A stretch of 64,000 bases of DNA from Prillingera fragicola (lineage: Eukaryota > Basidiomycota > Tremellomycetes > Trichosporonales > Trichosporonaceae), in assembly GCA_002335605.1 (NCBI GenBank), contig BEDY01000002.1, forward strand, positions 1,612,001 to 1,676,000, given 5' to 3'. The translations under genes and the position numbers were made by a program. Positions 22,401-33,687 of this stretch are shown in pieces. Under the pieces are notes generated by a model. It was not told where the DNA came from. It did not search any database and was given only the letters and a program-made list of their open reading frames with translations. Every line of letters begins with the position of its first letter. The first letter of the stretch is position 1.

Positions 22401-22905
22401 CTGGTGTTGATCCGGACGTAATAGCGGTGGGGGGGGGCGAGCCACGGAGGGATTGTGGCCGCTGTAGCAAAGGAGAGTCGCGCACCTCCGGCGTGGACGG
22501 CGTTGACCCCGGGAGGGCCGACTTGCGCGGCCTGCCCCGCGGCCTTTTGATCACGGGAGATAGACGCGGCGTGGTTGATGTTGCCGCGGCAGATGTTGAC
22601 GCGACGGAGGCAGGAGTGCTGCTAATACCTGGTGACGCTCTCATGAACGCGTTCAACTTGAGCCGGGGAGTGGAGGACGAAGCAGTGGCAGTGTTCACGG
22701 GAGCTGCTGATGCGGGGCTGGTGCGTTCCCCAGAACCATGACTGTCCAAGGCAGCGGCAGTGGTCGGGGCGGAGGCTGCAGGACGTGAAGACGACGCTAC
22801 ATTGGATGGCGCGGGGCCAGAAACGGAGGCGGGCGCACTCTCACCCATTGCTGCTGTAGCCCAACGAGGTGCAAGGCGGACACCAGGAGTGCTGGTGCCG
22901 CTCAT
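19412..22905 (-). CDS. Large AT-hook protein with charged coiled-coil core, function unknown
   Basis: Four minus-strand exons (22905-22077, 22034-21942, 21751-19674, 19633-19412) join in phase to 1073 aa. Two AT-hook cores are visible: KRPRGRPRKSA at about 118-128 and RRRGRPRTRP at about 230-240, so minor-groove DNA binding is likely. A segment RRGWKGWAIEYTDDYGNKII lies between them. Residues about 545-660 are a long Glu/Arg/Gln-rich helix, followed by His/Tyr/Arg/Pro-rich low complexity (a REYREYREPP run). The last exon supplies a compact C-terminal segment (NNLRTIVASYFDEGPSHQRD, then AFLERIGRDLCTFGWEL) that looks folded and may be conserved. Intron 3 is 190 nt, much longer than its neighbours, so an extra small exon cannot be excluded. 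I cannot name the family; a chromatin or transcription role is inferred. Confidence 0.8.
21998..22021 (-). repeat. 12-bp tandem duplication inside the AT-hook gene's second exon
   Basis: Two adjacent copies of a GAGATCAGGTGT-type unit on the plus strand encode a doubled Thr-Pro-Asp-Leu on the minus strand. It keeps the frame. Confidence 0.6.
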
Positions 22906-25900
22906 GCGACGGTGTGCACCTGCTGTGCTGTGGGATGTGATCGGTGCGCAGACAGGGAGAGTGGGAAGTGTTGGTGTTGTTGGCGCGGCGGCTTGTTTTG
23001 GCCGGGTGGTTGTCGAGATTCGGGAGCAGTAGGAAGGGGGTAGGATTTGGGTGGCGATGAGCGATGCACTTGTATTTTTGGGATAGCCGCGCCTCGCTAG
23101 CTGTGCGATGGTGTGGCGAGGGAGAGCTGTGGGGAGAGAGTGTGAGACTGAGGGGAAGGGGAGGTAGGGGGCAAGAGTAGGATGAGTGACAAAGAGAGAG
23201 AGAGAGCGGTGACGATGACTGAATGACACGAGTGTGGATGCGAGCCAAGGAAGGTGGGTTACGACGAACGAGGTGCGCGTCAACTTCCTCTCCTCTCTTG
23301 TGCCTCTATGTGTCAGATTCAGAGCAGATCTCAGGGTCCAACTAGCCCAACATGCCTGGGTGTGGCGGGCAAACATGCCCCCCTGGACCCTGCAGACAAA
23401 CCTTAGCCGTACCGCCAATCCTTTACATTCACCATTCAATCCTCTGTCAAATCCCGTTGCTGCATGGCTTGGGGTGATGCATGTGGCAGCTCTATCATGC
23501 GTTGTAACCATCATGCCACATGATTCTTGAAGAATACAGACTATGCAACGTCTGTGGCGCCATAAAGGAAAGGCGCATGCCAAGGCACTCCAGATACCGA
23601 GGGTTAAATCCCCTCCGCCATCCAAGCGCGGCAGCCCCAACTGACTTCGATGCTCATGAGCTGTGGCATAGCGAACCATACACAGTACTGTGACGCCTTG
23701 TGCGAGCTTGTGGAATCCGCTCGATGACAGCGACAATCAGACCACATGGTCACACCACTGCGACCTCGCTGCGAGCCCGATTGGTCCGTCGCCTGCTTTG
23801 GCCTATGCCACTCGCGGCCCCACTAACGGTTTCCCCCACAGGAACCCGTTCACCCCCTTAGGTCCTTTGGCTCCACTCGCAACAGAAAGGGTCTGCTGCC
23901 AACGAATCCCACTGCATCAGTCTACTCAGCAAGTGGATTGCAATCTACGTCTCGTAACAGAACAGACGTTGTGGATGTGCAGGGAAGAGCCCCGGTGGAC
24001 GAAAATGGGACACCCGGCTGCTGTCATGGGAAGGCAATGGGGATTGTTGAGTCATCCAAGCGCTGTCAGTCGGTGGCACCGTTGTTTATTATGTGGCATC
24101 GTTGTGTGTATCAAGGAAAGATTTTAGCACATGTGTCGGCCGCGTACATGGGCATAAGTGCAACCATTACAAAAGGCAGAGTGGTTTCTCACCAAATGCA
24201 CCGAAGTTGGACTTGGACGTGGTTTGTCTGTGGTAACCATCCCAGATTGTTATGCCGAGGTAAGCCAGGGATTTTAGGAGCGAAAAGCACAAATATAGTG
24301 TGCGTGTGTTACTCGTTCAGTAAAGCCAAGCGGATGCATGCGTGGAGAGAGGGCTACGTCAAGGCTGACTTTGGTTTGACACGAGACGAAGCAGTGTGTT
24401 CCAGCACTTGCTTCTGCAGCAAACGCTGATGTGTCAGACATTTACTTAGATTCAGCTCCCCGTAAAGATTCTGATCTTACCTGCTTTCCAAGGAGTAAAG
24501 GTGAATGACGCTCAAGACTCACTACTGCGCCCCAGTGTTAGTGGTCACTTTGCAGGAGGGCTTCATCCCGTACCATCGAGCCTTCCTCATTTTTGCTTTT
24601 CAATCTCAATGGAATACGTACACTTCAACTTACATTTCAAAGACCTAATTCTGATATTACGAGAACTATTGCAGTGAGTTCATCCACGAAGGTTCTTTTA
24701 CGGACCTAACGAGGCAACATGCCTTGGCCATCATGTGGGACTAACTTCTATATTACCGTTCACGAACACGATCCGTTGGCAGACCAGTAGGTCAAATCTT
24801 GGGGTTCTTTGAGATGTTTTATAAGTTCAATTTGGGTTGGAAAATCGAGAGCGATTGAGGTAGTAGGGCAATTTGTACAGTAGAAATAGACGAGGAAGAT
24901 GGTAGAGTCTGAGAGAAACGCCACTGATTCCGGCTCCGCCGAATGCATAGTACAATAGCCAGCACTTCATAGTTCAGTATTCTACAAATCACTTCTCTTC
25001 TTCTATCTGCATGCAAATTAATTTGTTCGAAATATCGGCTTCACCGGAAAAGAAACCTAGCCAAGGACGCGACGATGAGCCCACCACGGTCCTTTCGCCG
25101 TTCAGTGGTCCATCTCCTCACTTATGAATTGGAGGCCAACAAAAGCCAGTGATACATTCAGACAACACTTCTTGCCCCTGCTATCCCAATAAAATAATTT
25201 TGGGACCACAACGACGCTCAGAACGCGCTCACACACAGTCACAAGAACAACATTCGGGCACACATCGCAGTCACACCCCAGCATGGCCAATACTCCCCGC
25301 CCTCAGCCTGGCAATATGGCCACATAAAACGTTGCAACTCCTCTAGGGACACCCAAGCCTTGGTATTAACACTCATCAAAGCAGCGACAGCAAACACCGC
25401 CTCAATGTCGAAGCGGTGCCACACCCTCGGACCAGCGAACAATTGAATTTCGGGACACATGGGTGAGACATCGCGAGCGAACCTACTGCACTAGTCTAGT
25501 CTCGATTCCGACGCGTCGTCTGTTTAGACTCCTTGGGTCTGTACTCTTTTTCAATGGTACTTGGACAGCCTAGCGCTTCAAGTTTGTCAATTCAGCTGAC
25601 GGACATAGTTGTGGCGGCCGGCTCAAAGATGATGCGCGTTTGCCTCCGTTAATTCACTTTGCTAGGCTGTGCCCATGATTTACCAATCGTCAAGCACTGT
25701 TTCCCCACTCTAGGTGGTAACAGTGATCCAGTGGCCAGTGAGTCACATGTATAAGGACACGCTGAGAACTCACGCAAAGAGTTCTCTCTCTCGGTGTGTG
25801 TCTCGCGGGGTCCGAGCGCGGCCGCCCAGTCGTCATGTGTTCAGGCTCAGTTCGACTGCGCAGGAACACCGCCACCTCCACCTCGGCCACCTCGGGCATG

Positions 25901-26204
25901 AAATCCACACCAACGCAGTCCAACAACGCATGGACCAGAACAGACGAGCAGCAACTGTTTGCAGCGAAAAAAGGCGCATCTAAGCATGAACGAGTGACAT
26001 TGGTAAGAGCTGTATACAAAGGCAGGAGTGGGCAGATGACGATGTAGTTGTAGAGTTTGTGGTGATGGGGGTGGGAGTGTGGGCTGGAGGGAGAAAAGCC
26101 GAGAAAAAAGCCTGGATCATCACACAAGGTCCATACTATAAGGGTGTTGCTCGGGGCCTGTGGAGCCCGAGGCTAGCGGCGGTCGTGGAGTTTTGAAAGT
26201 GCGT
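22906..26204. other. Gene-poor stretch of 3.3 kb
   Basis: The first ~350 bases are a purine-rich leader (pyrimidine-rich on the minus strand) for the AT-hook gene, with an (AG)n run at 23192-23206. Beyond that no frame shows family features. About 24430-25100 is noticeably richer in A+T than the window average, with many stops in all frames. I found no transposase, reverse-transcriptase or integrase motif and no terminal repeats. The part next to 26205 is the 3' UTR of the surface-protein gene. Confidence 0.45.
23192..23206. repeat. (AG)n microsatellite
   Basis: An uninterrupted AG dinucleotide run sits in the presumed 5' leader of the AT-hook gene. It would read as a CT tract in that transcript. 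Confidence 0.8.
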
Positions 26205-27403
26205 CTACTTGCGGGGGATCGAGTCGTACGTGGGAGGCACCTCGCTGCCGCCCGCGCGTGCGTCCTCGTAAGCGCCGCCGTCCTGGTGAACAGTGATGGC
26301 CGAGGGGTCCACGGGAGGAGCCGAGGGGTTGGCGACGTGGTAGCGCTGCGACTCCTGGATCGCCTCGCGCTGCTTGGACGACATGGGGGTGCCGTGGGTC
26401 TCGTTCGACAATGGTCCCGAGCTCGATGAGCCGTAGGCGGCAGCACCAGCACCAGCACCAACACCGGCGACACCAGCCGAGGTCGAGCTGCCAGAGTAGC
26501 CGGTAGGCGTGGGCTGAGGGAAGGCAGGCCCCGGCTGGTAGGCGTTGCGGCCGTAGCCAGCCGAAGTGGCCGATGAGGGGTTGCGCGAGACACTTCCGTC
26601 GTTGTAGCCGCTGTCCGATGCAGCAGAGTGAGAGGCCGGAGCATAGTTGGTCTGGCCCATTTGGGGGCCCGTAGCGGCAACGCCGTGGACGGGGTTGTAG
26701 CCATAGGGGTCGACCTGGGGAGCGCCAGAGTCGGCAAGGTCGATAGGAGCGTGGTTCTGCGCCCGGCTGGGGTCAAACATCATGTCGTCAAAGTCCTCGC
26801 GGTAGTTGCGGCGCTTGCGGCGGATGAGGAAGTAGACCAATGCGAGAATGATGGCAAGACCAGCGACACCACCAACGACACCACCAACAATGGCTCCAGT
26901 GTTCGACTTCTTTGATTGCGGGAGCGAACTGGTGAACGAGCTAGTAATGACCTCGCCGTTGCTCTGGGTCACAGTGGTGAATACGCTGTGAATGATTAGT
27001 CACTGGGGGAAAGCACTGGTTCGGTAACGTACGTGGTCTGCTGGTTATCGGTGCTCGATGGTGCCAGGCTGGAGGGGCCAGCGGACGGGCCGGCAGAAAC
27101 AGAAATTCCACCCGACGAGACAGGCGGAGCGACCGTGTCAGAGGTCGGCGGCACTACTACGTTGGAGGAGGACCCCGGGTCGACGGGGTTGGTAACCCCC
27201 GGGCCGGGGGTCGAAGTGGTACCGGGGTCAACAGGAGGGGGAGTGCTGCTGGTGTTGGGGTCAACCGGAGGAGGGGTACTGGTGGTGCCGGGGTCGACGG
27301 GAGGGGGGCTGCTGGTGGGGCCCGGGTCAGACGAGACCGAGATCGAGGGAGAGACGGATACGGAAGGGGCAGCTGAAGAGCTGTTAGCAGAAGTCGAAGC
27401 CAT
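26205..27403 (-). CDS. Single-span membrane protein with PPVDP-repeat ectodomain and PPxY tail
   Basis: Two minus-strand exons (27403-27033, 26985-26205) give 383 aa. The N-terminal ~150 residues are Ser/Thr/Pro-rich, with four PPPVDP-type repeats, and are probably heavily O-mannosylated. One strong hydrophobic span (AIVGGVVGGVAGLAIILALV, followed by a YFLIRRKRR stop-transfer) separates them from a ~210-residue cytosolic tail rich in Gly, Ser and Tyr. No N-terminal signal peptide is present, so the span itself probably acts as a reverse signal-anchor (N out, C in). Near the C-terminus, EVPPTYDSIPRK contains a PPxY motif, the ligand for WW domains of Rsp5-type ubiquitin ligases. The layout resembles fungal wall-stress sensors, but the conserved WSC or Cys domains are missing. 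Confidence 0.82.
27195..27325 (-). repeat. Coding minisatellite for PPPVDP repeats
   Basis: Four tandem copies of a roughly 33-bp unit encode PPPVDPGTTSTP or close variants (one reads PNTSSTP). Plus-strand copies carry GGGGTCGACGGGAGGGGG or GGGGTCAACCGGAGGAGG. The unit length is a multiple of three, so copy-number change would keep the frame. Confidence 0.75.
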
Positions 27404-30400
27404 GATGGCAGGGTTGACGAAAGCGAGGTAGCTGCGGGGGTTGTGTACAGATGAAGAAAGGAGTGTGAGAATGTGCGGAGAGGAAAGTGGTAAAGAGAGA
27501 AGCAAAGAGGTGTGTGTGTCATCTAGGGAGAGGGGCTGCTGAACCGACGAGAATCCTTTGTGCCCAGCCTGGGTGTACGCCTGGTGGCGGCCACTGGTTG
27601 CTTCATGGTGGCGGCATAGGCGTGCCAGTTGCAGTGCATGGCACAAAGGACCTGTTGTGGCCACTGCGACCATTGCAAGGAAGGATTGCGCTGCAACGAC
27701 CCTAGGTCGGCACCACCCCGGGCCTAGCTGCCCTTAGGTATCGAGGCTCTCTCGACTGGCGGCGTCACACGCGGCCAGGGACCGCGGCGCACGCCGAGCC
27801 GAGCCGAGCCTAGCTGCAACGACGACGACAGACGCACACGCACACGCAGCAACAAAGGATCTGGATCTCTGGACTCACCCATGGTGGAAGATTAGGGCTT
27901 GTTACAGCAGTCGTGTGCTAAGGTAGAAGATAGCAGGCAGCGAGCGGCGAGACAGAGATCGGCGTCCAGGGAAGAGATGCGAACGAGCAACAAAGTCGGT
28001 GCGAGCTGGCTGTTGGTTTTGCAAGAGGTGCAAGAGATGCGCAGGTTGCGGTGGAGAGGGATGTGGAGAAAGGGCGAGAATTAGCTGGGGGCGCTTTGGA
28101 ATGAAAGGAAAAAGGTGATGGCGGTTGAGCAAGCACAGGGCAAGAATTCGCTGCGAAGGGCCGACTCGGGTGTTGTCCGCTGGAACCAAGGTCCAAGATC
28201 GCAGGGCAGAGGTGGAGATTTGATTGTGGGGCCAAGAGAGGGTTTGGCCGGGAACGACGCAGGTGTGGTCGTGGTAGTAGCAGTGATGACTGAAAGGATG
28301 GGACGATTTGCACAGACTGCCAAGCGAAAGGAGTTTGTGTGTGGTCTCGTGTAAAGGTGTGTGTTGTTTGTAGTGAGCGACAAGGAGACAACGAGAGAGT
28401 ATGGTTCTTTGACAGCTACCAAGACCAAAGGGTGTACATGTAGGAAGCAAGCCTTGTGCTGGGTGGCCATTTTCCCATTTTATCAAGCTCCCTAGAAAAG
28501 CGGTGCCCAACGACATCAACAGGCATGAGCACAGAGGATTGGGAGGAGCAACTGTTCAGGTGTACCAGGCACAGCCACCTTCCCTCCCTGCCTTCCCTGT
28601 CATATCCGCCGTGGATGCAATGTTCCGAGCACTGTTGGTTCATTTTTTGCCGGCATCGTGTATAATGATTCCTCTGCCATCATGCCCATGCAGCCTGAGC
28701 ATAGCCAACCGAATACCCACAACTGGGCCCCAATACGCAGCTCAAGGCCTCGAATACACTTTTGCTCGCGGCACGGCATGCCGCAATCTTGCAAACCTCG
28801 TGCTGCGTCAGAGCGCCGGAGCCTGGCCGCGGTGCACGGTGCACGGTGGCGCCGAGATACCGAGGCAGCAGGTCGACTAGACATTCCTGCAAACCATATG
28901 CCTGCAGAAAGAGCACAGCGACCAGTTAATGCAGTGTTTCAAGCAACCGTTCCTCTTCGTCGTCGTCCAGCAATGCCAAGTCGGTAGTAGCAGCTATTTA
29001 CTGCCAGCAGCACCTCGTCTGTACCTGTCACTCTCACTGCAGCTCGTAGCAAAGCACACGGTGCCTACCCCAACAGTTCACAGCATAAAAAAGCACCCAT
29101 TCTCCGCATGCATCCGCCCGCCGCCGGCAAATGCACTAAAGGGCATTTAGACGGGCACACCCGAGTGGCGACGACGACACCCGGGAGCGAACAGAACAGC
29201 AAAAATCCCAACAAATCAAGGATCAAGGAACGAAAACCCTCCCTCTCCAACTGTCACCTACCCAGGGACACATGTGCGTGGCACCTGCTAGGCCCGCTGG
29301 GCCAGTCTCGGGCCCACGACGCCAGGCGATACCTGAACGCGTCCAGGCGTACCAGGCATGTGGTGTGCCGACAACGTGTGGGTTGTGTGTACGGCTTGGT
29401 CGGCGCATGTGGGTGGTGCGTACCCCATGTCAAGATTTGTGGTTTCCGTCGCGGCTGACCGCGGATTGACCGGAATGTGGCGTCTGCTGAGGGGCATTCA
29501 TGAACGGCTCCTGCCGCTGTGCAGGAGCCACCTTGCACCGCACATTAGAGGCCATTCTATACACACCGGGACACGCTGGGCCGGTGCCTCTCGTGTCCAT
29601 GCTGACGAGTCGGCCCGTAGTCGCCGGTTTCCGTGCTTACAGGACCTAGCAGCACTGGTCTTCAGTCTCATGGGTGTATGCACAGCCATGATGGTGTCAT
29701 GATGATGAATAGTCGTCTCAGTGTCGATCGTTAGCACGTACATGTCGTTGGAAGATTGCTCAGAGCTGCGCAAAGGCATCGTCCCATCCTGCGGCAACAC
29801 ATCGCCTCTTGGACACAGGTACACAGGCTCACCAAAAAGGGATCTTGCTCGGTACATGTGGACGATAAACTAGCTATGCAGGGTTTCAGTGTTCCATGCC
29901 GAGCTGTTGTCTCATTTATACACAGGGTTGGTGCCAAGACCGTCCAAGCCGCTTCCCGCGCTTCACGTGTCATTAGTCATAACCAGGCTCGACAGAACGA
30001 TTGCCATATGACAAGTCATTTACAAACCACGTTGGGGACCGTGCTCGGGATCGCTGGGCAAACAACCCTCCCCCGCTTGCCACACCGACCCAATGCGCGG
30101 TATGGCGGGGCGATGCGCCGCTCAAGCCAGCACGCAGCAACGCACTCACTCACCCCTCTGCCTCTCCCTCCGCGCTCCAAGTTCACCTACCTCTGCCAAG
30201 CACCACACACTGACCTCGTCGGCGACAGCACCCAGCGGCACCGCCCGGGCCCATACCCGTCCAGCCCCGCGAAGGCGCGAGCGCGTAGCTCTAGGACAGG
30301 TCCTCTTCGCGGCAGACTGGCGGGGCAGGGGCGCCTCTAACGCTGCAGCTGCGTGGGTGTGCGCTCACGAGGGTGTGTGGCGCTTGATTGACAGGCAGAG

Positions 30401-31385
30401 ACGAACCCGCGGAAGAGAGACAGTGAGGAGCCGCCACTCGGAGTGTGGACTGGACGGGGGCGCCGCTGCGGCTGACTGCCAGCGCTGGGGGGTCGGTGTT
30501 TGTGGCAGTGATCGCAACGGTCCCACACGGGAACAACCTCCACTTTACGTCGACACGGCAGAGATTCTGCAGCACCAGTGTAAAGCACACTGTCGCTCCA
30601 AACGCGTCAGACTCACCTATAGCGCACACACCCAACCCATGACTATCCCTGCCTCCCCATGCCTCTACTGAACCGAACCTCAGCTTGCGCGACGCCTCCA
30701 CACCCCCGTCGACTTTCCGCGGCCGGCCCCTCGGCGTGCTCAGGCAGCAGACGGTGGCAGCGCGGTCTTGGCCGCCACACCCCCAAAGGGGTGCGACATG
30801 CCTTTCTGGCCCCGACGCTGCCAACACTGTCCGCTCGCGTGCGCACGGACAGCGCTCGCAGGCGGTCCAGCGGCACAGAGTACGCTCATTGTCGGTGCAC
30901 CGGTGTGGGCTGCCAAGGGCAGGGAGTGTAAGAACTTAGGGTTAGAAGCCCCAGAGAGAGGGGTAGCTCTCTAGAGCATGGGCCTGCCTGCTGCCTTTGC
31001 ACTTGTTTGCGTCTCTGGGGAGCAGCGCGAAAGCGGAAGCCGGGTCGAGAGCGTGAATGTGAGCCGGGGCCGCTAAACCATGGGCTGAGGTTGGGAAAGG
31101 GGAGATTGAGAGGGCACGGGTATGGCTTTGGAATAGCTGTAGAATGAGTGCTGACTGCGCTGGGTGTGACGGTTGGGCTCGGTGGTGCGTGTGGGTAACG
31201 AACGAGTCACAGTGGTGGTTGACGCGACTACTGTTGATGAATGCCAGGGTGCGAGCAGTCCTCGCCGGCTCAGGGTGAACCATGTGACTAACACGTGGTA
31301 TGTGCATGGCAAACTGTCACTCACTTTCCACAAATCTTTGGCCACCTACCCTCCGTCATCAACATTGTCCAAAACGTCTAGCATC
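27404..31385. other. Gene-poor stretch of 4 kb
   Basis: This is the divergent interval between the surface-protein gene (minus) and RPC5 (plus), far longer than the ~250-400 bases usual for divergent pairs here. The first ~1 kb is pyrimidine-rich on the minus strand, consistent with a long 5' leader of the surface-protein gene. ORFs of 60-205 codons occur on both strands but overlap each other and have no motif, signal peptide or consistent codon bias. I found no RNA-gene fold or repeat family. Long regulatory DNA or a noncoding transcript is possible. Confidence 0.45.
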
Positions 31386-32626
31386 ATGGCAGCCACAGAA
31401 GACATTGTCGCCGTCGCAGACTCAATCCTTCAGTCCCCTGAAGGCAGCGAGTTTGGCGGTGACGTGACAATGGCAGAGTCAACGGTACCCCGCGACGTCG
31501 CCGGGCCCTCCACTACCTTCCTGCCTCCGTCTGAACACACGCACGCGCGACCGGCCTCACCCACGCTTCCCGACCTCACCAAGCGCTTCCCCGGCGCAGA
31601 TGAAGACGACGAGGACGACGAGATTGTCGCCCGTCTCCCCGTCTACCTGTCGCCAGCGCTCCACCCCTCGCTGTCCGTCTTTCAGTTTCCACTCCAGCAC
31701 CGCTCCCTCCGCGTCCCCGGCTGGGCCGCCGATCGCGGCAAGCGCATCACCTCGCGGGTGAAGGAGAACGTCGGCCGCGTCGAGATTGAGATTCCAGTCG
31801 ATGCTGACCCGAAAGTCTGGCGCGAGGAGCGTGCAAAGGACCTCAACTACGTGCCCGACGCTTCGCACCGCGAAAACGGTCATGCGCGCGACGTTGGGGT
31901 CGAGGGTGGATACCCCGGGAGGGACAGGGAGCGGGCCGAGGCAGAAAGGAAGAAGCGCGCAAAGGAGCCCAAGTGGGGCGACAAGATGAGGCTTAGGAGT
32001 GAGGCAGTCCCCATGCCTGCCAACCAGTATTTCTCTGGTATTGTTCACGAGGGTGAGTCGCGGCCGCCTAAAACCGGCTCTTGCAACGACAGCGATAGCA
32101 TGTCGGTTTTGAGAGTTATTCTGACAAACAGGCGCTCTGCACCTGCACCCACTCTCGCGTGTGCTCCAGTTCCGTACCGCCATGGGTTACCTCGACGACT
32201 TTGATGTGCGGAACCGCTCGACGACGAGGCGCGAGGAGGAAGAGGAGAAGAAGAAGGCAGCTGCAAAGAAGGACCAGCCTAGGCCGATGGTGAGTCTACC
32301 TCAGCTGTCTTGGAACTGGAAAACCGGGCTCTCAGCAGCATGCTCTCAAGTCCAGGAAGCTTTAACAGCCCCCACGCGGCGCGCTGACAACCCAGGACGA
32401 TCCGAACAACGATGGTTCCGGCTCGATCAAGGACTTCCGTAACAAGATGTGGTCGACGGCACAGCGCGAGGACGAGGACAAATGGGTGTCGTACGAGTGG
32501 AACGAGGGGGCCGAGGACCAGCGTGTCGTCGACAGCCTGGAGCATTTGCTCTTGCCAGAGGACCGGCGCGAGATGCTCGAGTGCAAGAGCCGCGGATTGG
32601 ATTGGCTGGATCGCGACCAGCGATAG
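31386..32626 (+). CDS. RPC37: RNA polymerase III subunit RPC5 (Rpc37-like)
   Basis: Three exons (31386-32052, 32132-32289, 32396-32626) give 351 aa. After an acidic stretch (DEDDEDDE), the Rpc37/RPC5 signature DEIVARLPVYLSPAL followed by VFQFPLQHRSLRVP is clear. The GALHLHPLSRVLQFRTAMGY segment and YLDDFD that follow are also family landmarks. Rpc37 pairs with Rpc53 (a TFIIF-like heterodimer on Pol III) and acts in promoter opening and termination-reinitiation. The acidic C-terminal part ends WLDRDQR. The human homologue is longer; yeast Rpc37 is 282 aa, so this length is plausible. It is convergent with COX16, 163 bases between stops. Confidence 0.9.
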
Positions 32627-32789
32627 GACGTAGAGCGTAGAGCTACGTAGAAGGGGGAGGTAGACGCATCGATGTACATTGTTATTAGACCTTGGAACTG
32701 CTGCACAAACGAGCGAGTCGAGCTGCCATGCCATGCAAAATATGAGTTATATCTCCCTTTCCTTCCTTCCTTTCTCCTCCTTCTTCAAC

Positions 32790-33433
32790 CTAGACCCAAC
32801 GATCAGTCTTCCTCTGCCCAACAGGCGCGACCTCCTCCCCGGCCCGCCCAGCGCCCCACTCGGCAACACCAGCCGGCCTCGGCACACGGACAGGCTCATA
32901 ATCCTCCTGGGCTGTGGCCGCCATGGAAAACTTCTTGTTCGACTTGACGGGCGCGCGAGGAGTGCCATCGCTTGGCGTTGCTTGCAGAGGGGAGGCGGAG
33001 AGGCCTGTATCCATGGAGCCGCCGGGGGCGTTCAGACGCTGTGATGTTAGTGCCGCCAGAGGTGGAGCGGGCAATGAAGCTCGTGCTATCTCAATCAAGT
33101 GCACGCTGGTGCTGACACACAGCTGCGTGCACGATTACTTCTGAACCCAGGAATGCAGCAGCACCTAGCTCACCGCCCTCTGCATGCACTCACATAGTAC
33201 TCCTCGCGAATGTCGACACGCTTCCTGTCCTTGCTCATGCCGAGCTCGTCCTCCTTGGTGACTGCCTGAACCTTTGTGTCGTTCAGATCATAACGAGTCT
33301 GTGTAAAAGTCTCGAGCGCATACGAAGATAAGACGACGAGCGAGAGGAAAGGAAGGCCAAAGTAGGCAAAGGGGTGTCGGCGGACTTGGGACATGAGGGG
33401 GTTGGCCGTGGTGGACTTGCGGGTGAAGCCCAT
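32790..33433 (-). CDS. COX16: Cytochrome c oxidase assembly protein COX16
   Basis: Two minus-strand exons (33433-33194, 33038-32790) give 162 aa. The start MGFTRKSTTANPLMSQVRRH has a basic N-terminus. It is followed by one inner-membrane span (FAYFGLPFLSLVVLSSYALE) and the family signature RYDLND then RKRVDIREEYYRL. COX16 helps assemble cytochrome oxidase (Cox1/Cox2 maturation) in the mitochondrial inner membrane. The C-terminal ~75 residues (VPRPAGVAEWG) are longer than in budding yeast. It is divergent from IMA1 with 254 bases between start codons. Confidence 0.93.
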
Positions 33434-33687
33434 TGTGAAAGTGAAGTATTGATGTTTTGGGAGTGACCAAGGAGTGTATAGCGGTATGCGGTAAGCCGTG
33501 TGAGTCGGTAGAGCAGTGTTGGATGGAGCAAGATGGAGAAGAGAAAGAGTGCAATGTCGATGGCAAAGCTCAGACTTGGAATTTCCTGAATCCTCGTCGT
33601 CGTCTGATGTTGGCCACCCAAATGTCTCAATTTCGTCATTACCCATTCTTCCTCGTCTCTTGCTCCCAAACAGCACTACACCTCGCA

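Noticed and set aside
23900..24430. A 163-codon plus-strand ORF as a possible transposon relic
   Set aside because: No catalytic motif, terminal repeats or target-site duplication is visible, and composition is like the surrounding noncoding DNA.
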